A DNA stretch of 37,203 nucleotides. Source: Elysia marginata. Its lineage: Eukaryota; Mollusca; Gastropoda; Plakobranchidae. Shown one piece after another: positions 32,801 to 37,203 of this stretch. Both the position numbers and the translations under genes were made by a program. The stretch is taken from assembly GCA_019649035.1 (NCBI GenBank), contig BMAT01012071.1, positions 132,019 to 169,221 on the forward strand, given 5' to 3'. A model generated the notes under the pieces. That model saw only the letters and a list, made by a program, of their open reading frames with translations. It was not told the DNA's origin and searched no databases. How positions within the stretch are numbered: position 1 is the stretch's first letter; each line of letters begins with the position of its first letter.

Positions 32801-35354
32801 CACGGGGTTAGGGGGAAAAATAAACCAGAAAAGGTTTACCCATGGAAAACAGTGAAACTTATGGTGAAACCAGGTGTTTTGACTTGATTTATGAAATGGG
32901 CAGTCAAAATGCTTATCATATTTGTTTTAGGTGCCATAAACAGGGGAAAGCATTGGAAGTTTCGCCTCATAAAAATCTCATAGAAGGACTAAAAAAAGGG
33001 GGGAAAAACTGCAATAGGTGATATCGTCAAAGGGCAAGTTTGAACTATGTTATGGGCTGATTTTGTTGACACTTGTTAATCTCCTGACACCAACATGATG
33101 AAAATTTTTTTGTGCATGTGCATTAAGGGACAATGTCAAAAATGGTTGTTCGGCCCTACACATAAAAACTCCAATCAAAACATTTTTTTTTTTTAAATAT
33201 ATCAACACCATGATAAGTGACATAGACCAATTAATGGCTAGGCCTTTGACGATATACAAGATTTCTTCTGTTGCATTGTTTCAACTCTCTGGATCAGCCC
33301 ATCTTTCCGACACCAGTGTAAGCTCATCTCACTCACCTCAGTGGAGAGTCCCTGGTTTGCACCGCTGGCCAGCAAGTACTTGACAACCTCAGCGTGGCCC
33401 TCCTGGGAGGCCATATACAGTGGCGTGAAGCCAGCCTGGACAGGATGTACAAAACAATCAGGCTACTGTTAACACAGATTAATATAGTCTAAATCATAGC
33501 AATTTCAAACACTGAGTAGATTCCTTTTAAACCAAAATTTGAGTCCTGTAAGATGTATTTTGGTTTAAAGAAAGACTTTTTTTACAGTAATTATGGTTCC
33601 GGAAAGGGTGGAAGGGGATGGTGTTGAAGAGTTGACTTATTTGCTGGTTGAAATTTAGGGCCCTACTCCTGTAAAATGTAATAATGAAGAATACAGGATT
33701 TGTGCTGCTTGCAAATCACTGTTTTTCTGAACTTCTTATTAACTAGTGACAGAATCTCAAATTTGGATTTCAGTAAAAAGACAAGTTTCCTTTTTCACGT
33801 TTTGACTAGCATCTGATCACAGAGAGTCTTGGAAAATTATAACAGCCAACAGATCTGTTATCCAATTTAGAAGTGAAGCTTAGATCACTGTTAGAGCGAA
33901 TTACTTAACCTTTGATGTTACTTCCCATAAATTTCTCCAAGATGCTTAAACGGGAATTTTTTTTCCTGAAACTGAAGTGAAACCTGTCCTACCTGAGCTT
34001 GTAGGTTGACCTGTGCTTTATGCTCCACGAGCTTGTTGACAATGTCCAGGTGGCCAGCCAAGGAGGCAATGTGAAGGGCCGTGTTACCTTTCTGGAAACA
34101 AGATGCAACCACAAAGTTCTCAAAATTAGAAGTTGATTTTACCTTTGACTTTATTGGTTTCAAAGTTTGCGGATTTTTTTTTCATGTGTCTTTTTATAAT
34201 GCGATTAAATGCCTATTTTTTACTCGTTATTGTTACTGTTAGTGTTACATATGATTTTAAAACAAAATATGGGGTAAATTCAATACCAAAGAAATCAAGT
34301 CACATTCAAAAGATTCTAGGTGGCTAACAAAACTGTTACAAATGTAACTATAAATGTTTTTAAAATTTAGTCAGTATTTTTGCTCAAGTATCCTAATTTT
34401 CTTTGCCCGAACTAGAGTACTAGAAAACAAAGGACAGGAAGAGATAATAAGTAGATTAGAAAAAAAGAGAAGTGACGTAAGAGGTGGGAGAAGAGGGAAT
34501 GAATGGTTTCATTACCTTGGTTGCTGCTTCCACATTGGCCCCTCTGCTGAGCAGTTCTGTCACAATGTTGGTGTGTCCTTCTTTGGACGCCAGATGCAGG
34601 GCATTCAGTCCATTCTGTGATGTGGTAAATTTGTCAAAACATAGTTAAGCTGACACAGCTAATATTTTCAAAATCTAGGAAATATTTTTAAGAAGTTCTT
34701 ATATTTCAGAAGTATTTTTAAGGAGTTTTCAGATTTTAGAAATATTTTTAAGGAGTTTTATATTACAGTAAAATATAATTAAAAATTATTTCATGAAATG
34801 AAATTAAATAAAGATAAATAAGATGTTTTCCAAATTATTACAGGAATTGCTTTGAGACAGACAGTGCAGCTTGAGCAAAAAGATGCACTAGTAAACACAA
34901 TAGTAATAGAGCAATCATTACCTTAATCTCATGTGGTTTTTTCTAAAACTTGTAACATAATATTATACTACTATTAGATTCTAGGAAGATTTCAAGAGAG
35001 GCATTATATTATTGATGCTTTTGCCTCTACATGACTTGGAACTCACACGATGCAGCTTAAACAAACATTCTATTTAGCAAAAAAGTAATTGTCTTAAATT
35101 CTGATTGGAGTTCTAGCGAATTATCAAGAGAAAGATGAAACATCAGGAATGTTATACACCATATGGCTTAGAGTCAAAAAGTTCCATCTGCAACTAAAAT
35201 CTATTGCAGATGGAACCTTTTGACTCTAAGCCTGTGACGCGGCTGTACTCACAGGGTTGCTGGTGTTGATGTCTGTGCTGCCCTTCAGGTAGTCCAGCAC
35301 CTCGTCCAGGTTGCCATCCCTCGCTGCCCGCAGGAAGCCTGCGTTGCCGTCACT
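2635..35354 (-). CDS. ANK: Ankyrin gene, partial: 24 ankyrin repeats plus long linker, 27 exons
   Basis: Gene-level entry; the exons are listed separately. Ankyrins are membrane adaptors: the 24 ankyrin repeats form a solenoid that holds ion channels, transporters and L1-family adhesion molecules, and the ZU5 module binds beta-spectrin. Joined in order, the exons give 1210 codons plus 2 nt, with ankyrin repeats at about residues 1-790 and linker at 791-1210. Signature runs include [30 protein letters not shown] and [17 protein letters not shown], plus a degenerate repeat 5/6 junction ([17 protein letters not shown]) typical of the family. All introns are GT-AG and phases agree throughout. The initiator exon and everything from ZU5 onward are missing from the window. 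Vertebrate ANK1/2/3 are co-orthologs, so no numbered symbol is assigned. Confidence 0.96.
2835..6654 (-). other. 3.8-kb linker intron
   Basis: Lies between L8 and L9 and is the longest intron fully inside the window. It contains a (TTC)n run followed by a long (ATT)n microsatellite at 5966-6095. A strong donor-like site at 5463-5468 follows an in-frame TAG and is not used as coding here. Nothing else recognised. Confidence 0.7.
5966..6095. repeat. (TTC)n followed by (ATT)n microsatellite
   Basis: Short TTC run at about 5966-5984, then roughly 100 bp of imperfect ATT/ACT triplets. Confidence 0.92.
6655..6963 (-). CDS. ANK: Ankyrin linker exon L8 (103 aa, largest linker exon, phase 0-0)
   Basis: 309-bp exon with acceptor caaacgcacag and donor AAA|GTAATG (the donor is somewhat weak). 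It starts [20 protein letters not shown]. The middle carries four S/T-P sites ([24 protein letters not shown]). It ends [12 protein letters not shown]. It is GC-rich against an AT-rich background and low in hydrophobic residues, so probably unstructured. In-frame inclusion or skipping would change linker length by 103 residues, a size large enough to be regulated. Confidence 0.85.
6964..8324 (-). other. 1.4-kb linker intron
   Basis: Between exons L7 and L8. AT-rich; no repeat or additional exon seen. Confidence 0.7.
8325..8480 (-). CDS. ANK: Ankyrin linker exon L7 (52 aa, phase 0-0)
   Basis: 156-bp exon with acceptor tctactctag and donor AAG|GTAAAA. It encodes [20 protein letters not shown], then a Ser/Asp-rich segment ending [11 protein letters not shown]. 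It is acidic and predicted disordered by composition. Phases and splice sites match its neighbours. Another frame is also open over most of the segment but does not join in phase. Symmetric, hence skippable. Confidence 0.83.
8481..12564 (-). other. Linker introns flanking L6 (8481-10832 and 10986-12564)
   Basis: Two introns with phase 0 ends on either side of exon L6 (10833-10985). Both are AT-rich with scattered poly(A)/poly(T). I saw no additional in-phase exon, RNA gene or structured repeat. Confidence 0.7.
10833..10985 (-). CDS. ANK: Ankyrin linker exon L6 (51 aa, phase 0-0)
   Basis: 153-bp exon with acceptor gacccgagtag and donor AAG|GTAAAC. It starts [20 protein letters not shown], continues [20 protein letters not shown] and ends DTLSPKDK. 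Composition is GC-rich, unlike the AT-rich introns. The first half is basic (six Arg in about 25 residues) and the second is Tyr- and Glu-rich; it ends with an SP site. No domain recognised. Symmetric, hence skippable. Confidence 0.85.
12565..12629 (-). CDS. ANK: Ankyrin linker exon L5 (phase 1 to phase 0)
   Basis: 65-bp exon with acceptor atccctccaag and donor AAG|GTGAGA. After two bases completing Gly, it encodes [20 protein letters not shown] followed by K. This is the one linker exon that resets the frame from phase 1 to phase 0, so unlike its neighbours it cannot be skipped alone. The EDSL start might correspond to the DDSLP element of other ankyrins, but that is only a guess. Confidence 0.82.
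12630..13921 (-). other. Two short linker introns (12630-13244 and 13290-13921)
   Basis: These flank the 45-nt exon L4. Both about 0.6 kb, AT-rich, no repeats noticed. Confidence 0.7.
13245..13289 (-). CDS. ANK: Ankyrin linker exon L4 (45 nt, phase 1-1)
   Basis: Acceptor ataatcag, donor TTTG|GTAAAG. With phase 1 entry it encodes [14 protein letters not shown] plus a split Gly on each side. The phase 0 frame is open too but does not fit; the remaining frame has a stop. The acidic DSDDE run resembles linker residues in other ankyrins. Symmetric, hence skippable in frame. Confidence 0.78.
13922..13936 (-). CDS. ANK: Ankyrin linker microexon L3 (15 nt, phase 1-1)
   Basis: A 15-nt segment between a strong acceptor (an eight-T tract, then acag) and a good donor (GAG|GTAAAA). 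It is 2 + 12 + 1 nt, so its phase exactly matches the flanking linker exons. It would add NEIR plus one split residue, giving a basic stretch (QKIHK-R-NEIR-G-RSFLKY). There is no sequence homology to lean on because the unit is so short; splice-site quality and phase are the only evidence. It would be symmetric and skippable. Confidence 0.5.
13937..16781 (-). other. 2.8-kb linker intron
   Basis: Lies between linker exon L2 and the 15-nt microexon. It is AT-rich, with an imperfect (ATT)n stretch at about 14400-14480. Open frames in it are AT-rich and lack in-phase splice sites. Nothing else recognised. Confidence 0.7.
14400..14480. repeat. Imperfect (ATT)n stretch
   Basis: Interrupted ATT/TTA triplets within an AT-rich intron. 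Confidence 0.7.
16782..16877 (-). CDS. ANK: Ankyrin linker exon L2 (phase 1-1, 31 full codons)
   Basis: 96-bp exon with acceptor tcttgctgctcag and donor AAGA|GTAAGT. It encodes [20 protein letters not shown] followed by [11 protein letters not shown]. Phase 1 entry and exit fit the exons on both sides, and skipping L1 also works (G|CG makes Ala). The frame is open across the whole exon and codon use is GC-richer than the surrounding intron. An SP site and a Tyr pair are present. The exact peptide is not recognised in vertebrate ankyrins. Confidence 0.8.
16878..17460 (-). other. Linker intron between L1 and L2
   Basis: 583-bp intron with phase 1 ends. AT-rich with poly(T) and poly(A) runs; nothing else recognised. 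Confidence 0.65.
17461..17580 (-). CDS. ANK: Ankyrin linker exon L1 (phase 1-1, 39 full codons)
   Basis: 120-bp candidate exon. The acceptor is ctaatgcacatgatcctag and the donor AGCGGAG|GTAGCC. With 2 nt completing the upstream codon and 1 nt carried over, the frame is open: [20 protein letters not shown], then a segment ending GYHIRDTSG. Joined to 20820-20994 it reads [12 protein letters not shown] do not recognise the peptide from other ankyrins. Correct phase at both ends, good splice sites and protein-like composition support it. It may be alternatively spliced. Confidence 0.68.
17581..20819 (-). other. 3.2-kb intron after repeat-24 exon
   Basis: Separates the exon ending repeat 24 from linker exon L1. 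It contains the six-copy, roughly 133-bp tandem array and a short (AAAAC)n run near 18583-18604. I searched for an exon encoding the LGDDSLP linker motif of other ankyrins and did not see one. A further small phase 1-1 exon cannot be excluded. Confidence 0.7.
18770..19556. repeat. Tandem array of about 133-bp units, 6 copies
   Basis: The landmark ctg(t/c)aacctt(c/t)agggata starts at 18776, 18909, 19039, 19175, 19308 and (degenerate) 19440, a spacing of 130-136 bp. Copies 1-4 continue with an acatacacataaaagcc-type tail. Copies 5-6 instead share tttgacaaacagagaagtgt, so there are two subtypes. Length differences fall mainly in the poly(T) segment. Confidence 0.95.
20820..20994 (-). CDS. ANK: Ankyrin exon, repeat 24 and start of linker
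   Basis: 175-bp exon, phase 0 in and phase 1 out. [20 protein letters not shown] is repeat 24; [10 protein letters not shown] is diagnostic. The linker opens with [20 protein letters not shown] and [17 protein letters not shown], matching the V.PE.M.E....SD.ED(E)G stretch that ends repeat 24 in other ankyrins. Donor GGAG|GTAATG leaves one base (G), which sets phase 1 for the next four exon joins. Confidence 0.95.
21612..21710 (-). CDS. ANK: Ankyrin exon, repeat 23
   Basis: 99-bp phase 0-0 exon, [20 protein letters not shown] then [25 protein letters not shown] is an invariant ankyrin signature of repeat 23. Donor AAT|GTAAGT is strong. Confidence 0.97.
22487..22740 (+). mobile_element. tRNA-derived SINE
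   Basis: The head 22487-22545 can pair tctagcc with ggctagg like an acceptor stem and carries a Pol III B-box-like ggtttgaaccc at 22528-22538. It is followed by agtcagcgcttagtccttgg and a body with no coding potential. The 59-nt head is too short and its D arm too poor for a functional tRNA. The 3' end is estimated. Orientation is antisense to ankyrin. Confidence 0.62.
22807..23004 (-). CDS. ANK: Ankyrin exon, repeats 21-22
   Basis: 198-bp phase 0-0 exon. [20 protein letters not shown] is repeat 21 (signature AAQEDKV.VAEIL). [20 protein letters not shown] is repeat 22, ending SVNATTK. The repeat-21 loop reads [11 protein letters not shown], lacking the usual G-A, so this finger may be distinct. 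Donor AAG|GTTGGT. Confidence 0.96.
23327..23524 (-). CDS. ANK: Ankyrin exon, repeats 19-20
   Basis: 198-bp phase 0-0 exon. [20 protein letters not shown] opens repeat 19 (signature KKNQM.IA). [20 protein letters not shown] opens repeat 20, ending VNAKAH. Donor CAT|GTGAGT. Confidence 0.97.
24106..24303 (-). CDS. ANK: Ankyrin exon, repeats 17-18
   Basis: 198-bp phase 0-0 exon. [20 protein letters not shown] opens repeat 17 and [20 protein letters not shown] opens repeat 18, ending SPHATAK. KGFTPLH.AAKYG and HYN...VA.LLLE are family hallmarks. Donor AAG|GTAAAA. Confidence 0.96.
25268..25465 (-). CDS. ANK: Ankyrin exon, repeats 15-16
   Basis: 198-bp phase 0-0 exon. Repeat 15 starts [20 protein letters not shown]. 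Repeat 16 is [20 protein letters not shown] and ends HDITTK. The E.QTPLHIA.RLGN opening (no N-G turn) is the repeat-15 signature. Donor AAG|GTAACA. Confidence 0.96.
26018..26215 (-). CDS. ANK: Ankyrin exon, repeats 13-14
   Basis: 198-bp phase 0-0 exon. Repeat 13 starts [20 protein letters not shown]. Repeat 14 starts [20 protein letters not shown] and ends TVDAKAR. The FMGH.NIV motif, the RGET.LH.AAR motif and the L.RNGA.VDA.AR end are all diagnostic. Donor AGA|GTAAGT is consensus. Confidence 0.97.
26806..26904 (-). CDS. ANK: Ankyrin exon, repeat 12
   Basis: 99-bp phase 0-0 exon, [20 protein letters not shown] then [24 protein letters not shown] is an ankyrin-specific signature of repeat 12. 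Donor GAG|GTAAGG. Confidence 0.97.
27370..27567 (-). CDS. ANK: Ankyrin exon, repeats 10-11
   Basis: 198-bp phase 0-0 exon encoding two repeats. [20 protein letters not shown] opens repeat 10, and [20 protein letters not shown] opens repeat 11, ending CEPNAEAL. The D-Y-L-T-x-LHVAAHCG signature identifies the position. Donor CTG|GTATGT. Confidence 0.96.
28086..28184 (-). CDS. ANK: Ankyrin exon, repeat 9
   Basis: 99-bp phase 0-0 exon, [20 protein letters not shown] then [27 protein letters not shown] is almost invariant in ankyrin repeat 9 from invertebrates to human. Acceptor gacag (from ctgtc on plus), donor AAG|GTGGGT. Confidence 0.96.
28851..28949 (-). CDS. ANK: Ankyrin exon, repeat 8
   Basis: 99-bp phase 0-0 exon, [20 protein letters not shown] then [20 protein letters not shown] and the W/K-G-K/N-N-MV helix match repeat 8. 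GS replaces the usual AS/AA in the first helix. The donor GGG|GTGAGT has an extra G but is otherwise strong. Confidence 0.93.
29551..29649 (-). CDS. ANK: Ankyrin exon, repeat 7
   Basis: 99-bp phase 0-0 exon, [20 protein letters not shown] and onward, ending [16 protein letters not shown] and VNF.A are repeat-7 hallmarks. Donor AAG|GTTAGC. A 55-bp tandem repeat array begins immediately upstream of its acceptor in the transcript. Confidence 0.95.
29660..29870. repeat. 55-bp tandem repeat, 4 copies
   Basis: The (t/a)ttattatga-type core starts at 29671, 29726, 29781 and 29835. Units share aacccttag(t/g)tat and atgaaa.atataatgtaaaa. It lies directly upstream (in the transcript) of the repeat-7 exon acceptor. 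Confidence 0.92.
31159..31212 (+). mobile_element. Possible SINE head fragment
   Basis: The segment gaggcaggtgacttagtgg resembles a tRNA A-box region, followed by taggatatagtcctacgatc. No clear B box follows, so this is at best a truncated or decayed copy. Confidence 0.35.
31616..31642 (-). CDS. ANK: Ankyrin 27-nt microexon between repeats 6 and 7
   Basis: Nine codons, GGLVNDTTK, phase 0-0, flanked by acceptor gctaactcag and donor AAG|GTTGGT. Vertebrate ankyrins carry a comparable short exon at the same place (peptide resembling MMVNRTTE), and the shared V-N-x-T-T core supports homology. It lengthens the loop between repeats 6 and 7. Being symmetric, it can be skipped, giving MQTK joined to SGFTPLH. 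It is far too short to be found by ORF length; position, phase, splice sites and the homologous peptide are the evidence. Confidence 0.82.
32607..32795 (-). CDS. ANK: Ankyrin exon, repeats 5-6 with family-specific deletion
   Basis: 189-bp phase 0-0 exon (63 aa). It starts [20 protein letters not shown] and continues through [20 protein letters not shown] to end NSVEMQTK. The shortened loop between repeats 5 and 6 ([11 protein letters not shown], lacking the normal turn) is a conserved ankyrin peculiarity, and it explains the 189-bp length instead of 198. Donor AAG|GTATAG. The next exon is the optional-looking microexon at 31616-31642. Confidence 0.95.
33337..33435 (-). CDS. ANK: Ankyrin exon, repeat 4
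   Basis: 99-bp phase 0-0 exon, [20 protein letters not shown] then [13 protein letters not shown]. The TPLYMA motif and the GANQ..ST loop are characteristic of repeat 4. Donor GAG|GTGAGT is consensus. The first residue is Ala where Asn is usual. Confidence 0.95.
33993..34091 (-). CDS. ANK: Ankyrin exon, repeat 3
   Basis: 99-bp phase 0-0 exon. It starts [20 protein letters not shown] and ends [22 protein letters not shown] is a near-invariant signature of repeat 3 in animal ankyrins. Acceptor cag, donor CAG|GTAGGA. Confidence 0.96.
34516..34614 (-). CDS. ANK: Ankyrin exon, repeat 2
   Basis: 99-bp phase 0-0 exon encoding one 33-residue repeat, [20 protein letters not shown] and onward, ending VEAATK. 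The TALHL-type turn-helix core and the GANVEAATK loop are intact. Acceptor cag, donor AAG|GTAATG. Confidence 0.95.
34679..34768. repeat. 30-bp tandem repeat, 3 copies
   Basis: Units starting ga(a/g)atttttaagg-like at 34679, 34709 and 34739, exactly 30 bp apart, lying 65 nt upstream of the repeat-2 exon acceptor. Confidence 0.88.
35165..35232. repeat. 29-bp inverted repeat with 10-nt loop
   Basis: Left arm 35165-35193 (ggcttagagtcaaaaagttc...) and right arm 35204-35232 are reverse complements at 28 of 29 positions, with loop ctaaaatcta. The transcript would form a long hairpin starting 20 nt after the repeat-1 exon donor. It could be a small MITE remnant or a structured RNA. Confidence 0.93.
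35253..35354 (-). CDS. ANK: Ankyrin exon, repeat 1 (34 aa)
   Basis: Phase 0-0 exon of 102 bp, starting [20 protein letters not shown] and ending DINTSNP. This is the first, N-capping ankyrin repeat, which in other ankyrins directly follows a short basic N-terminal exon. Acceptor is tcttccag; donor is CCT|GTGAGT. An upstream exon must exist because no start codon lies in frame after the acceptor. A strong inverted repeat sits about 20 nt beyond the donor. Confidence 0.92.
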
Positions 35355-36488
35355 CTGGAAGATTGACAGAAAAACATGCAATCAGCATCAGTATCAGTGA
35401 GAAGGTAGGCGAGTGAATCGGAGAGTTATGAAATCACTCTTGACTCCACTGCCAATTTCCAAAAAATGTCTCCAGACCATTACAAAGGAGGCGGGTGTCG
35501 GAAAATGCAATAAAGAAATGTCATTAAAAAGTCTAACATTTCTTCTCTTACTCTGTATAATATTTTGAATTTGAAAATTTTATTTGATATCTTGGCATGA
35601 AATGTTGATAATTTCATTGTATTTTTTACGTTTAGAAGCTCAGAAAAAATGCACACCGGTAGTTCACAATAGCAACGCCTTGGAGTGTAAATATTGCAAC
35701 ATTCGACATTTGCTTTAGCTGCTAGACAAATAATGTCAAAGTAAACATTCTGTCTATTTCTAGAGGCGTCTGTATACCTGAAGCAACACTAAGCTATGGA
35801 GCTATCCTCAGTCATAGGGTGTGGAGCTGTGTGAGACCCATGCAGGAAATGTATCTCTGCAATGCCTCTCTATGGGACACTCTTTTGAATGGATTTCTTC
35901 TTTTGAACAGAAAGTTCTTGACTAAACATAGTAGTGGTAGGAACTAGTAGTATCCACTCAAACCTGTCTAGTAAACAGTCTCCCAAGAAAGTCTTGCCTC
36001 TCAGTTTACACAGGACCAGAGAAGTAAAAAGTATTGGCTTAAATTTTCTTCTAAGTAATAACCTAAACTGGGAGTACTAGTCAGTCTTAATCAGTTTGGT
36101 CAAGGAAAACCTGGGTCAGGCATAGTTGTCAAATTGAGTGCAAAAATAAAAACGTAAATGCTATTTTCAAGGATGATTGAAAAATCATGAATGAATCAAA
36201 TTTAAAATTTAAGGGTGACTTAACACTTAGTACTGGATTTTGAACAAACACAGCATCTATAAGGAAAGTGAGAACATTGAAAAGAAACAAAGAGTTTGCA
36301 AAGATACATGATGTACAAAGCCATTCTATTTGCTCTAAGATTATAAAGATATGAAATATAGTGACAGCGAAGAGTAAAACATATCTTTTTTTTGTCCCTC
36401 TTTGATAGAAACGTTGGTAGGTCAGCTAGGGCATTACGAGTGAATCATCAAAATGTAAGTATTTTGGAGCAAGATTTAGAAACAGGAC

Positions 36489-36545
<57 letters not shown>
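36489..36545. repeat. (AAT)19 microsatellite
   Basis: Perfect AAT run of 57 bp. It adjoins a possible retroelement 3' end to its right. Confidence 0.97.
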
Positions 36546-36549
<4 letters not shown>

Positions 36550-36892
36550 TTATTCATCTTTTTCAAGAAATTTGTTTTACAGGCGTGGTAAAAACATGAC
36601 ACATATACATTCTAAAAAACATGACAAAATATTATAAGAGATCAAGAAGTGAGGCAGGACTAAAAATTTGGTCCTGAAACAAAGTGACGTGCATTATTGA
36701 AGATAGTCGGTTGCCATCTTATAAAGGAAGGGTTGCATTTAATGAAAGGTGTCATAGACATCCCTTTGTATTCCTTCTATTGATTGTATTTGCAGGCTTG
36801 TTGGGAGCACGGAACTATTGATTGAATTGATGAAACTGCTCTGTAGATTCTAACTTTGCTTCTGGTTGCTGAGCTGAGACAAACGTGGGGGT

Positions 36893-36905
36893 GAGCGAGC
36901 GAGCG

Positions 36906-36957
<52 letters not shown>
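36893..36957. repeat. (GCGA)n/(GA)n microsatellite
   Basis: About four GAGC/GCGA units followed by roughly 24 GA dinucleotides. Confidence 0.96.
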
Positions 36958-36961
<4 letters not shown>

Positions 36962-37203
36962 CGTACGTGGTTGAAGTTGGCTAGCCCTCTATGCAAATAT
37001 CATAGAATCATCGCCATCCAGTGTGTTCAGCTAACATTGAAACGACAAATGACGATAGGTAAACAAAATTAATATGAAGGTCATTGCAAGTTATTTGGGT
37101 GTCGGCTTGAAATGCATAACTGTTTATATCTCAATTTACAGTCTAAATTCCGGACGCATAAAAGGTCGTTCTCATAAATATGCATACAATATCTCTATCT
37201 CTT

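Larger units (their letters stand above)
20995..35252 (-). other. Seventeen GT-AG introns separating the ankyrin-repeat exons
   Basis: Introns of 322 to 1966 bp, all phase 0, at 20995-21611, 21711-22806, 23005-23326, 23525-24105, 24304-25267, 25466-26017, 26216-26805, 26905-27369, 27568-28085, 28185-28850, 28950-29550, 29650-31615, 31643-32606, 32796-33336, 33436-33992, 34092-34515 and 34615-35252. They are AT-rich. Apart from the repeats, inverted repeat and SINE pieces listed separately, I see nothing functional in them. Confidence 0.85.
35355..37203 (-). other. Upstream intron or 5' region of ankyrin gene, no exon recognised
   Basis: The sequence upstream of the repeat-1 exon must hold at least part of an intron. 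I looked for the short basic N-terminal exon of ankyrins and did not find one with good splice sites. The stretch contains a (AAT)19 microsatellite, a (GCGA)n/(GA)n tract and a possible retroelement 3' end (listed separately). Confidence 0.6.

Overview
This is animal nuclear DNA. It is AT-rich, gene-sparse and full of simple repeats, with no bacterial-style operons. Every convincing coding segment lies on the minus strand, has GT-AG splice sites and joins its neighbours in compatible phase. Together they form 27 consecutive internal exons of one gene: an ortholog of the ankyrin family that vertebrates split into ANK1, ANK2 and ANK3. The protein sequence is clearly invertebrate. A mollusc, perhaps a gastropod, is my best guess from overall character and a tRNA-derived SINE, but the sequence does not prove it.

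The transcript runs right to left. 35253-35354 encodes ankyrin repeat 1, and 18 exons down to 20820 encode the complete 24-repeat membrane-binding domain. The exons are mostly 99 or 198 bp, i.e. one or two 33-residue repeats, all phase 0. There is one 27-nt microexon (31616-31642) between repeats 6 and 7. Exon 20820-20994 ends repeat 24, begins the linker and switches to phase 1. Nine further exons (17461-17580 down to 2635-2834) encode a long, low-complexity, Ser/Pro-rich linker that ends at the position where the first ZU5 domain starts in other ankyrins. The spliced product is 1210 codons plus 2 nt. The start codon lies right of the window or was not recognised. The ZU5, UPA, death and tail regions lie left of the window.

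The most interesting part is the linker. It is about 420 residues if every exon is used, much longer than I recall for vertebrate ankyrins. It is built from exons that are nearly all symmetric (four phase 1-1, three phase 0-0), including a 15-nt microexon at 13922-13936 and a 45-nt exon at 13245-13289. Any subset can be skipped without breaking the frame, so the region looks like a cassette block that could tune the link between the membrane-binding and spectrin-binding halves. Pyrimidine-rich tracts (sense strand) in the intron after the last linker exon could be splicing-control elements.

Introns hold tandem repeats (71 bp x3, about 133 bp x6, 55 bp x4, 30 bp x3), microsatellites, a near-perfect 29-bp inverted repeat 20 nt past the repeat-1 donor, a tRNA-derived SINE at 22487-22740, and a possible retroelement 3' end near 36490-36750. 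I saw no convincing plus-strand gene, functional tRNA or rRNA gene, or CRISPR array.
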